Below are positions 1-6,286 of a DNA stretch of 13,047 nt, in pieces. This DNA comes from Bacteroidota bacterium (GTDB taxonomy: Bacteria > Bacteroidota > Bacteroidia > Bacteroidales > Prolixibacteraceae), in assembly GCA_023412195.1 (NCBI GenBank), contig JAEYNZ010000112.1, forward strand, positions 1-13,047. The letters run 5' to 3'. A program made the position numbers and the translations under genes. Under the pieces are notes generated by a model. The model searched no databases. It saw only the letters and a program-made list of their open reading frames with translations, and had not been told where the DNA came from. Each line of letters opens with the position of its first letter. The first letter of the stretch is position 1.

Positions 1-55
1 TGATCATCATAAAAAGGGGCTTTAGCCACATGAACTAAAGGAAGTATGCCCGCCT
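1..55. repeat. Tail of an eighth structured-repeat unit at the window edge
   Basis: GGGGCTTTAGCC at 16-27 matches the right-hand terminal motif of the repeat units at 10297-13040. The surrounding bases align in order with the end of unit 3 (about 10948-10998): a tgatcat stretch, the terminal motif, then a stretch ending in a similar gtccgcc/gcccgcc. The rest of this unit would lie outside the window. If so, the element family is found on both sides of the main operon. Confidence 0.6.
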
Positions 56-98
56 TTATGCCTGCAGTCAGGTAGGCCGGCGGCAGGTCTGCACTAAT

Positions 99-377
99 GG
101 CCACAGATTCACAGATTGAAACCACCTTGCGGTGGTTAGGAGGAGTCTTGAACCGCGGAGGCGGAGAGGTACAGAGAGGTTTCTTTTTTGGCATGTATGC
201 TCGCGGATGGAGTCTTCGCCCCTCTATATAATGGAGAGGGGTGCGGGTTGGATGTGCATTGTGCGTTGGAGGGGTGAGGGAGCAGGCGGTCGGGAAGGAC
301 TTTCTTCATCGGCAGAAACCTTGATCGCAACCTTTGAGGGTTCATGGAACCTCGAAGGGTTAAAGAGAGAAAAAGAT
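99..377 (+). repeat. Composite dispersed repeat, left copy
   Basis: This stretch aligns in order, with substitutions, to 9895-10290. Shared blocks are a 'ccacagattcacagattga' motif, the hairpin AACCACC-TTGC-GGTGGTT (120-137), a 'ttgaaccgcgga' block, the hairpin CCCCTCT/AGAGGGG (219-241), a purine-rich 'gtgcggg...ggaggggtgaggga' block, 'ggaaggactttcttcat.ggcagaaacc', and 'gggttaaagagagaaaaa'. Any reading frames across it are by-products of the repeat. The right copy carries an extra stretch around 10003-10110 that is absent here. Confidence 0.8.
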
Positions 378-602
378 TTTGCCACTAAACCACAAAGGCA
401 CAAAAATTCACAAAAAAGGAGAATCTGCTGCTCCAATCCCCCTGCCCCCTTTAGAACCGCAGCAGAGCCATGAATTTATATTGCAGTTAAAGGGGGACAA
501 AGCCGAACAGGCGTATGAGCTATTCACTAATCATCCTGCTCCCAGCACCCAGTCCCGCTTCCCACAGTACCACCACAAATATCCGCTCCGCATGAACAAC
601 TC
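378..602. other. Non-coding repeat-rich stretch left of the operon
   Basis: 378-419 is an A/C-rich 'ccactaaaccacaaaggcacaaa' motif, related to the block at 12128-12165. CCCCCTTT at 445-452 is complementary to AAAGGGGG at 488-497, which gives a possible weak stem. The small frames here have no recognisable protein features and run through repeats, so no gene is called. Confidence 0.5.
426..452 (+). repeat. 27-bp exact direct repeat, copy 1
   Basis: The 27 bases from 'tgctgctccaatcccc' through 'cccttt' recur exactly at 693-719, 267 bp away in the same orientation. The segment between the copies carries a long palindrome. Confidence 0.9.
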
Positions 603-664
603 GCCTGCCTGCCGATCTACCTGCCGGTCTGCCTGTCGGCAGACATGTAGGTAGGCAGGCAGGC
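603..664. repeat. Long GC-rich nested palindrome
   Basis: The outer arms GCCTGCCTGCC (603-613) and GGCAGGCAGGC (654-664) are perfectly complementary over 11 bp. Inside them GTCTGCC (627-633) and GGCAGAC (638-644) form a 7-bp stem with the loop TGTC. This is the most elaborate member of a GCCTGCC/GGCAGGC palindrome family also seen near 70-92, 748-797, 9872-9879, 11058-11078 and 12071-12107. It lies about 230 bp past the end of the wzc-like gene and could fold in a read-through transcript, but no T-run follows it. Confidence 0.85.
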
Positions 665-692
665 AACTCTTGACTCGAAACCAGTAACTTGT

Positions 693-719
693 TGCTGCTC
701 CAATCCCCCTGCCCCCTTT
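693..719 (+). repeat. 27-bp exact direct repeat, copy 2
   Basis: Exact copy of 426-452 in the same orientation. Confidence 0.9.
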
Positions 720-747
720 GTATTGATGTATAGCCTTGATGGAGGGC

Positions 748-797
748 AGCAGGCAAAGCCTGCCTGCCTACCTATCGGCAGGTTGACCGGCAGGCAG
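748..797. repeat. GCCTGCC/GGCAGG repeat cluster
   Basis: Alternating gcaggc, gcctgcctgcc, ggcaggt and ggcaggcagg motifs form several overlapping short stems. This is the same family as 603-664. No coding content is seen between 720 and the operon end at 897. Confidence 0.6.
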
Positions 798-867
798 GGG
801 GGACGAAGACAGACCGACTGCACTGCTAACTGACAGCTTCCGCAAAACCTACCAGCCTTCGCAACAG

Positions 868-895
868 TTCGCGTAATTCGTCTTAATTCGTGAAA
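868..895 (-). repeat. Inverted copy of the 'acgaattacgcgaa' repeat
   Basis: On the minus strand this reads as TTAAGACGAATTACGCGAA preceded by ATTTCACGAA, immediately after the stop codon of the wzc-like gene. It matches the three 19-bp tandem copies at 9794-9850, which lie on the plus strand. The repeat family therefore sits on both sides of the operon in opposite orientation. Confidence 0.75.
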
Positions 896-896
896 T

Positions 897-3404
897 CTAC
901 ACATTGACTTTCTTCCGCTGTCCATTCTCCGACGAACTTCCGTAACCATTTCCGTAGCCGTAACCATATCCGTAACCGTAACCGTATCCGTACCCATACC
1001 CGTAGCCGGCGCCGATGGTGTAGTTTCTTTTGCGGACTTTGATGTCGTTGACGATAATGCCGACGCCGTTCAGTTCGTGCTTGGCGACTTCTTCAAGGGC
1101 GTTTTTGAGTGCCAGCTTGTGCGTGAATTTATGGCGCACCACAAAGAGGTTGGTGTCTACAAAATTGTGCATGTGGTAGAGGTCGGCCACATAACCCACC
1201 GGTGCCGTGTCGATCACAATGACATCGTAGAAATCCCGGAGCTGTTCAAGCAGTTCAAGGAGGCGGCTGTCGGTGAGCATCTCGGCCGGATTGGGCGGGA
1301 TGGGCCCTGCAGGAATGACATTCAGGAAGGGATGCTTGGTGGGAAAGGTGATGTCGTCGAGGCCTGCCTTGCCGATGACATAATTCACAACTCCCACGTC
1401 GGAGTTCAAACCGAATTCTTCCTTTAGCTTCGAATTCCGCAGATCGAGGTCGAGCAGTACCGTCTTTTTATGCATCAGGGCAAAAGAGGAGGCAATGTTT
1501 ACCGCATTGTACGATTTGCCTTCCTTTGGAAATGTGGAGGTAACGGCTATCACCGGGTTTACCTTTCCTTTTGTCATCATGCTCAGTTTTGCGCGTATGC
1601 CCCGGTAGGCTTCACTGGCCGGAGCATTGGGCCTGTCGAGCACCAGAGTGCGCTTGTTCAGCTCATTATCGGAATGAAAAACATGTCCGATAATGGGAAA
1701 ACGGGTGATGGCTTCGATGTCTTCCTGCGATTCAACCCGGGTGTTGAAGAAATCGGTCAGCAGCATGATGCCGGCAGGAATGGCAAGACCGAACAGCAGT
1801 CCGATGGCATAGATCATCCGTTTTTTCGGCTCCACAGGCGTAACGCCCGACGTAGGCGGTTCTTCGATCACCTGACTGTCGGGGATGTTGGATGCCTTTG
1901 CAATCTGTGCTTCCGAAAGTTTTTGCAGCAGGAAGGTATAAATTTCGTTGTTGAGCTTGTATTTCCGTTCGATGTTGACATAGTTCCGTTCGGTGGCCGG
2001 CAGCCTGCGCACCTGTGCCTCAAAACTCCGGATGCGCTGGTTCAGGTTTTCAAGGGCCAGGTCGGACTGTGAGATGATGTTGCTGACATTCTCGGTGAGG
2101 GAGCTGTTTACCGATTCGATCTGGGCATTCAGCCGCAGGATGGTGGGATGGTCGGAGTCCTTGCGGATGGATGTCTGTCCCGACTTCTGGGTGATCAGTT
2201 CGTTCAGCTGCAGGATCAGGCTGTTCAGCAGCGGGTCCTGTATGCCCATGGCCGAGGGTGCAATCACGGTCTCGAGCTCCATGTTGCTGCCCCCGCGGAT
2301 GTAATCGCGCAGGTAATGGTAATACCTGTTCCGGGTTTCAAGCGCCACCTTTTCCTTGTCGAGCTCCTGCATCTGTTCCAGGAGCTGCTGCGACTGCATG
2401 GAGATGTCGAGCACCTGGTGTTCGCTCTGAAAGGATTCCATCCTGGTTTCGGAGATGTTCAGCGAATCGGAGATGGTTTCGAGCTGCATGGTGATAAACC
2501 GGATGGTGCGGTTGGCATTTTCATTTTTCTTTTCAAGGTTGTCGATCTGGTAAACCTCCGTGAGCTTGTTCAGGAAGGCAGCCGCCTTTTTTACGTTGTA
2601 GTCGCGCAGGGTCAGGGTCAGGATGGAGGTAAACTCATCGTCGAGCGTCACCTTCAGCTTGCTGCGGTAACTGCGCACCAGTGCATCGCGCGTATTGAAC
2701 CTGAACCTGTAGTTGTTGGGCAGCTCAGGATCGAACTTTTCGTTGAGCAGGATGGTGAAGGAAAACTCATCGGTCGAGATTTTTGTGCCGGGATCGGTTG
2801 TGGTTGCAAATACATAGTCGGGCCGCTTTTTTATCAATTGTTCTTCCTGATAGCTGTATATGTCAGCTTCCTCGTCATGGACCGACAAATGGAGTTTCCC
2901 GGAAGGTTCAATGGACAGGTTAAAATCGGCATGGATGATCTGCGGGTGATGTTCATCCCATACAACCACAAAGGGTGCATTCCTGTAAAGCTCCGAAGTG
3001 ACGAGCCTACCGACAGAAAAGTAGCTTATGTCGAAGTCGAGCTCATTGATGGTGCGGGCAATCACCGGGGTGGAGCTGAGCACGACAATCTGGTTGAAGA
3101 TGTTCTGCATGCTGTTCATTCCCCCCAGTCCCTGGAAGATGTTCTGCGACAAGCCTTTTGTGCCGCCGCCAAAAGGGGTGGGAGAGTAGTCTTCCTCTAC
3201 CAGCAGGGAGGAGCTGATCTGGTAAACAGGCACAGTATAGCGGACGTAGGCATAAGCCAGCCCCAGGGCAAGGAATGCCGTGATGGCAAACCAGTACCAG
3301 TTTCTTAAGACCCTGAAGATGATTTTTTTCAGGTCGATGCTGTCGTCATCCTCTTTGGTGTGTAAATGGCCGTTCATTGGGCGGCCGTTGGTTTGAATGT
3401 CCAT
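897..3404 (-). CDS. Wzc-like polysaccharide co-polymerase / bacterial tyrosine autokinase
   Basis: This 835-aa protein has the standard architecture of Wzc/CpsD-type enzymes, which control chain length and export of capsule or exopolysaccharide at the inner membrane by cycles of tyrosine autophosphorylation. A Wzz-type segment begins with a membrane helix at about 36-55. A long coiled-coil periplasmic region follows, then a second helix at about 530-553. The cytoplasmic BY-kinase domain carries Walker A (TSTFPKEGKS, 622-631, Lys630), Walker A' (VLLDLDLR, 649-656) and Walker B (VIVID, 728-732). The C-terminus carries nine consecutive Gly-Tyr dipeptides and a GNGY, the expected phosphoacceptor cluster. 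The start is ATG at 3404 with no Shine-Dalgarno; Met10 is an alternative. It is last in the minus-strand block, 235 bp beyond the nucleotidyltransferase gene, so it may be co-transcribed or separately expressed. A wza-type export gene is not in the window. The family assignment is secure, the polysaccharide unknown. Confidence 0.95.
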   Translation of the reverse strand: MDIQTNGRPMNGHLHTKEDDDSIDLKKIIFRVLRNWYWFAITAFLALGLAYAYVRYTVPVYQISSSLLVEEDYSPTPFGGGTKGLSQNIFQGLGGMNSMQNIFNQIVVLSSTPVIARTINELDFDISYFSVGRLVTSELYRNAPFVVVWDEHHPQIIHADFNLSIEPSGKLHLSVHDEEADIYSYQEEQLIKKRPDYVFATTTDPGTKISTDEFSFTILLNEKFDPELPNNYRFRFNTRDALVRSYRSKLKVTLDDEFTSILTLTLRDYNVKKAAAFLNKLTEVYQIDNLEKKNENANRTIRFITMQLETISDSLNISETRMESFQSEHQVLDISMQSQQLLEQMQELDKEKVALETRNRYYHYLRDYIRGGSNMELETVIAPSAMGIQDPLLNSLILQLNELITQKSGQTSIRKDSDHPTILRLNAQIESVNSSLTENVSNIISQSDLALENLNQRIRSFEAQVRRLPATERNYVNIERKYKLNNEIYTFLLQKLSEAQIAKASNIPDSQVIEEPPTSGVTPVEPKKRMIYAIGLLFGLAIPAGIMLLTDFFNTRVESQEDIEAITRFPIIGHVFHSDNELNKRTLVLDRPNAPASEAYRGIRAKLSMMTKGKVNPVIAVTSTFPKEGKSYNAVNIASSFALMHKKTVLLDLDLRNSKLKEEFGLNSDVGVVNYVIGKAGLDDITFPTKHPFLNVIPAGPIPPNPAEMLTDSRLLELLEQLRDFYDVIVIDTAPVGYVADLYHMHNFVDTNLFVVRHKFTHKLALKNALEEVAKHELNGVGIIVNDIKVRKRNYTIGAGYGYGYGYGYGYGYGYGYGNGYGSSSENGQRKKVNV
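942..1008 (-). repeat. In-frame hexanucleotide repeat encoding the Gly-Tyr tail
   Basis: A degenerate 6-bp tandem repeat (on the plus strand gta/ata followed by acc, tcc, gcc or ccc) lies inside the wzc-like gene. Slippage by one unit would add or remove one Gly-Tyr pair without shifting the frame, changing the number of acceptor tyrosines. Confidence 0.85.
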
Positions 3405-3639
3405 GGTATTAGTTATTCGTTAAAGGTTAAGTAAGGGAAAGGCAAGTAGCTTTTAGTAAATCTGGAATACGACCCCCTAAATCCCCCTAGGGGGGACTTT
3501 TGGACAGTGCAAGTCAGGCAGGGTGCTGCTAAAGAGCGTTTTACTTCCCATCCCGGCGGGAACGGGGAGGGGTCGTTAACCATAAAATGGGAGATGTTCA
3601 TTTGCAGGTTTTTGGCTGGCATGGGATTTTTAGTTTAGT
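3405..3639. other. Intergenic spacer with GC-rich extragenic repeats
   Basis: The gap between the nucleotidyltransferase and wzc-like genes holds a 'gaccccctaaatccccctaggggggactttt' type element at 3471-3501, with a CCCCCTAGGGGG core. A second GC-rich palindromic stretch (tcccggcggga) lies at about 3548-3558. Minus-strand translation of the first block gives KSPLGGFRG, a typical artefact of this repeat and not a gene. No match to the Bacteroidota promoter consensus (TTTG, then TAnnTTTG) is visible on the minus strand. Confidence 0.65.
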
Positions 3640-4755
3640 TCAGGTCATAAACAGTTGTTTTTTGCGCAGGCGGAAGTGCTGTTTGTACCATTCCGGGTTT
3701 TTGAGGCGCATCCAGGTAAAGCGGCGGTATGGTTTGCTGTAAACCGATTTGATGGCCGTCAGCAGGTATGCGCCGAAGATCAGAAAGTATAACCTGTTCA
3801 CCCTCAGGTATGCATGGTGGGCTCCGGGGTGCTGCTGCCACCAGTCGAACCTGCGGATGTACCTTTTCACCCGGGCATCCTCCGTAAAGGTTCTCTGCAG
3901 ATGGAAAGTGCGGGCGAGGAGGCAGTAAAACACCCTGACTTTGGCGGTCTCTTCCACGGTTTGCAACACTTCACGGGTTATGACTTTTTTCGATAAAAGG
4001 TAGCCGTCGTAGTAATCGCGGAGAGAAGGGGTAAAGCGCCTGTAGCCTGAGTTGCTCAGCTGGCTGTGGATAAAGTTCTGGATGAACCGGTGTTTGTGGG
4101 AGGGCACCAGTGCATGGGTTTTTCCCGCGACAGGCATTGCCTGTGAAAATATCATTTCAGAGGTGAACCGCCGGGCAAATTGCGCTTTGACCGGTATGCG
4201 GTGGATTTCAACGGTGGCAGGTTCATTTCTTTTCGTGAGGCGCGGGAAATGGTGGTGGTCGGGCGGCAGAAAGGCAGCATGGCCTGCCTGCCAGGGCGAC
4301 AGGTAACCACTGGCCATCAGGATGCCGGTGGCTTTTTCAAAATCCTCTTCCCTTACAAGGAAGTCGATGTCGCCGATCATCCGTTCGCCGGCATCTTCGT
4401 ACACCTGTCCGAGCAGGTTGCCCGCCCCTTTGAGGTAAACGTGGGTAATGTCTTCACGGGCGAGCATTGCACTGATGCCGTCCATCTGCTGCAGGATCTT
4501 CATGTTGCTGTCCCTGTTCATTTCGTATATTTCCTTCAGTTGCAGAGTGTATTCAGCGGGGAAGACATCCAGCAGCCCGTGTTTTTTGAATTTCAGGTAG
4601 AGGGCAGGGAGGACAAGGTGGTTGCTGCAGAGCCAGATCAGGTCGTCGCTGTTTGCTTCGATGCTTAATTTATCCCTGATTTCAGGGCAGAAGTCGGGAT
4701 TTTCATCGAGCGCAAGGCAGCGGCCCGCAAAGTTGAAGAGTTCGGCAGAGTTCAT
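3640..4755 (-). CDS. NTP_transf_5-type nucleotidyltransferase (peptide/surface modification candidate)
   Basis: This 371-aa protein resembles the uncharacterised nucleotidyltransferase family NTP_transf_5. It has YLKGA (Lys109-Gly110) and MIGDID (126-131, with Asp129 and Asp131 as probable metal ligands). A VEIH motif follows, with Glu183 and His185, after a HHHFPRL stretch at 167-173. The fold is predicted to transfer a nucleotidyl group, but the family has few tested reactions. Members occur in lasso-peptide loci with an HprK-like kinase, where they act after phosphorylation, and in exopolysaccharide-linked loci. Here the gene follows the PqqD-HprK gene after 79 bp, which supports a joint role. 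The start is ATG at 4755 with no Shine-Dalgarno. Residues about 150-159 are encoded by DNA resembling the GCCTGCCTGCC extragenic repeat (4282-4308), so part of this loop may derive from a repeat insertion. Family call fairly sure; substrate unknown. Confidence 0.82.
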   Translation of the reverse strand: MNSAELFNFAGRCLALDENPDFCPEIRDKLSIEANSDDLIWLCSNHLVLPALYLKFKKHGLLDVFPAEYTLQLKEIYEMNRDSNMKILQQMDGISAMLAREDITHVYLKGAGNLLGQVYEDAGERMIGDIDFLVREEDFEKATGILMASGYLSPWQAGHAAFLPPDHHHFPRLTKRNEPATVEIHRIPVKAQFARRFTSEMIFSQAMPVAGKTHALVPSHKHRFIQNFIHSQLSNSGYRRFTPSLRDYYDGYLLSKKVITREVLQTVEETAKVRVFYCLLARTFHLQRTFTEDARVKRYIRRFDWWQQHPGAHHAYLRVNRLYFLIFGAYLLTAIKSVYSKPYRRFTWMRLKNPEWYKQHFRLRKKQLFMT

Positions 4756-4778
4756 GGTTGTTTGTCAGTTTTTAGTTG

Positions 4779-4811
4779 CCGGATGGCGCCCGTAAAGGGA
4801 AATTCATCCGG
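4779..4811 (-). promoter_or_regulatory. Intergenic hairpin between kinase and nucleotidyltransferase genes
   Basis: CCGGATG (4779-4785) and CATCCGG (4805-4811) form a perfect 7-bp stem around a 19-nt loop, which itself holds CCC/GGG (4789-4799). On the minus strand it ends about 24 nt before the nucleotidyltransferase start. No T-run follows, so it looks more like an mRNA processing or stability element than a terminator. Its role is inferred. Confidence 0.5.
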
Positions 4812-4834
4812 GATTGTAAATCAGATTCAGTTTG

Positions 4835-5986
4835 TTAAAGAGCAAAAAGCTTATCAGTGGCATCCAGGGCTTCGGCTGTTTTTGAGTACCGGAGCCTGAA
4901 GAACCGGGTATTTTCAATCCAGGCGAAGAAGCGGGATACATTTTCAGGAACAGGGTTTACCCAGGTTTCCTTCAGGAGCAGTTGCAGGGCATCTTTCTTT
5001 TCAACCTCTTCGAAGAGGAATGGCGCCTGTTTATTGTAGCCGATAAACACCAGGGCGCGGACAGGGTAGGGCGCTTCACGGATTTCCGTGTGGTTGTGCA
5101 CCGGCAGGTAGCGGACCTGCTTGCCCGTGTGGGCCCGTTCAGGGTTCATGTCTTTCAGTTCAGGGTAGAACTCCGAGAGGGTTTCTGCAGCCCCCTGCTT
5201 CACCGAGATGGCAGCCGGGAAGGGATATACCTCGCCGTTTTCATCAGCTGTAATAAAATCGTCGGACAGATAACCATATCCATGCGCTTTAAGCATGGCC
5301 GAGATTGTGCTTTTCCCCGATCCGCCAACAGCAGAGAACAAGATGGCCTGGTTGTTCTTGATGATGCCCGAGGCATGGAGGGCCATCATCCAGGAGTTAT
5401 AGTCCCTGTTATACAAGGTGCTGTAGATCTGCTGTTTCACAGAGCCGGTAAAAAATTCAAGATGTTTCTTTTTAAATATATCCACAATCTGGCTGTTGTA
5501 CCTGAAAAAGCAGAATCTGGTGTTTTCAAATAATTCGATGCTGTGTGCAGCGATTGGAGAATCGGAAACTGCCAGGTGGGCAAACAGCGGATGGATCGAG
5601 AATTCAAGAAATTCATTTTGATAATGTACAGAAACTGCTTTACTGCCCAATTGATAAGTCTTCACCGAATATACAGAGTCGGGGACCGATTTGATTACCG
5701 AGGGGTCCAGGGAAAAAGTAACCGCATTTTCAGGATGATTAAAATGCTGAAATATCTCAATCATCTCATGGGTAAATGCCGGGATGTTTTCTTCAAGGTG
5801 GCCGTATTTCTCATTGCATACAGAAATGATACGGTCTGCTGGTTCTCCTTCATTATATAGCTGTAAAACATCATAGGCAGGTTCTTCCAGCAAAACAAAT
5901 GATTTTGAATGTTGAAACCAGGTAGCATAGGATTGACCTAATCTCCGGATGACTGCAGTGGGTAATATTGTCAGAGTTTGTTGCAT
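4835..5986 (-). CDS. PqqD-like / HPr-kinase-like fusion protein
   Basis: Two parts are visible in this 383-aa protein. The N-terminus (about 22-85) has the PqqD-like pattern FVLLEEPAYDVLQLYNEG followed by a spaced hydrophobic helix pattern; PqqD domains bind RiPP leader peptides. The C-terminal half is HPr-kinase-like: GGSGKST (221-227, Lys225) is the P-loop and YLSDD (Asp242-Asp243) the following acidic motif. HprK-fold proteins in lasso-peptide loci phosphorylate a precursor serine, whereas canonical HPrK acts on HPr Ser46. No canonical HPrK N-domain is present. The frame is open up to an ATG at 6016, but that longer start would translate through the perfect hairpin at 6002-6021, and the PqqD-like homology begins only after the ATG at 5986, so 5986 is preferred. 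The gene lies 74 bp after the 65-aa peptide gene and 79 bp before the nucleotidyltransferase. Domain calls are by eye; the peptide-kinase role is inferred. Confidence 0.82.
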   Translation of the reverse strand: MQQTLTILPTAVIRRLGQSYATWFQHSKSFVLLEEPAYDVLQLYNEGEPADRIISVCNEKYGHLEENIPAFTHEMIEIFQHFNHPENAVTFSLDPSVIKSVPDSVYSVKTYQLGSKAVSVHYQNEFLEFSIHPLFAHLAVSDSPIAAHSIELFENTRFCFFRYNSQIVDIFKKKHLEFFTGSVKQQIYSTLYNRDYNSWMMALHASGIIKNNQAILFSAVGGSGKSTISAMLKAHGYGYLSDDFITADENGEVYPFPAAISVKQGAAETLSEFYPELKDMNPERAHTGKQVRYLPVHNHTEIREAPYPVRALVFIGYNKQAPFLFEEVEKKDALQLLLKETWVNPVPENVSRFFAWIENTRFFRLRYSKTAEALDATDKLFAL

Positions 5987-6001
5987 GAAAAGAGTAAGGA
6001 C

Positions 6002-6021
6002 CCGGCTTGAACACAAGCCGG
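6002..6021 (-). promoter_or_regulatory. Perfect hairpin between peptide gene and kinase gene
   Basis: CCGGCTTG (6002-6009) and CAAGCCGG (6014-6021) form a perfect 8-bp stem with a 4-nt loop, 15 nt upstream of the preferred kinase start. On the minus strand no T-run follows, so a partial attenuator or an RNA stability/processing hairpin is likelier than a full terminator. On the plus strand 'atcgttttt' follows, but no plus-strand gene is present to terminate. Its position would let the short upstream peptide be made in excess over the enzymes. Confidence 0.65.
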
Positions 6022-6060
6022 ATCGTTTTTCGATTATTAATCCTTTAAATTGAAAATGCG

Positions 6061-6258
6061 TTATTCCTGATCCCTTGTTCTTCTGCCTGTAGAATTCAGG
6101 CCGGTGGCTTCGGTAGAAGATGCACTGGCACTTTTTGTATTAAGAAACAGCAGGGAAGCCGCTGTCAGGGCAGTAATGCCAGCTTTTTGGATTGCCTGTT
6201 TACGGGTAATTTTTTGCCCGTTGTCTCCTTTTTCCATTTGAGTTTTGTCTTTTTTCAT
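6061..6258 (-). CDS. 65-aa signal-bearing peptide, candidate modification substrate
   Basis: The peptide starts with a charged, Lys-rich region (1-25) containing ITRKQAIQKAG, which loosely resembles a twin-arginine (Tat) signal but has Arg-Lys instead of Arg-Arg. A hydrophobic stretch (26-39, AGITALTAASLLFL) follows, then a possible cleavage region after ASA (44-46). The 19-residue tail is rich in Ser and Thr (S47, S48, T49, T52, S56, T57, T61) and ends GRRTRDQE. It sits between a T9SS cargo gene (28 bp upstream) and the PqqD-HprK gene (74 bp downstream, across a hairpin). The start is ATG at 6258; Met8 is an alternative. The context, its size and its Ser/Thr tail fit a substrate phosphorylated by the neighbouring kinase. 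It could equally be a small lipid- or membrane-anchored protein or a chaperone of its neighbour. It belongs to no family I can name. No Cys and no lasso-type C-terminal serine are present. Confidence 0.7.
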   Translation of the reverse strand: MKKDKTQMEKGDNGQKITRKQAIQKAGITALTAASLLFLNTKSASASSTEATGLNSTGRRTRDQE

Positions 6259-6286
6259 TTTGTTATACTTTAATGATTGTTTTCAA

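Noticed and set aside
132..654. Several overlapping small reading frames on both strands
   Set aside because: They run through the composite repeat and A/C-rich repeat, and the equivalent frames recur at the second copy (10060-10302). They have no protein-like features.
1077..3308. Long plus-strand frames opposite the wzc-like gene
   Set aside because: Mirror frames of a strongly supported gene; no domains recognised.
3413..3622. 69-aa minus-strand frame
   Set aside because: Its KSPLGGFRG stretch is the translation of a common GC-rich extragenic repeat.
6002..6030. Intrinsic terminator
   Set aside because: The T-run follows the stem only on the plus strand, where there is no gene to terminate; on the minus strand the kinase gene follows at once.
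4835..6258. Complete lasso-peptide biosynthetic locus
   Set aside because: No asparagine-synthetase-like cyclase or transglutaminase-like leader protease is in the window, and the peptide lacks a typical lasso core.
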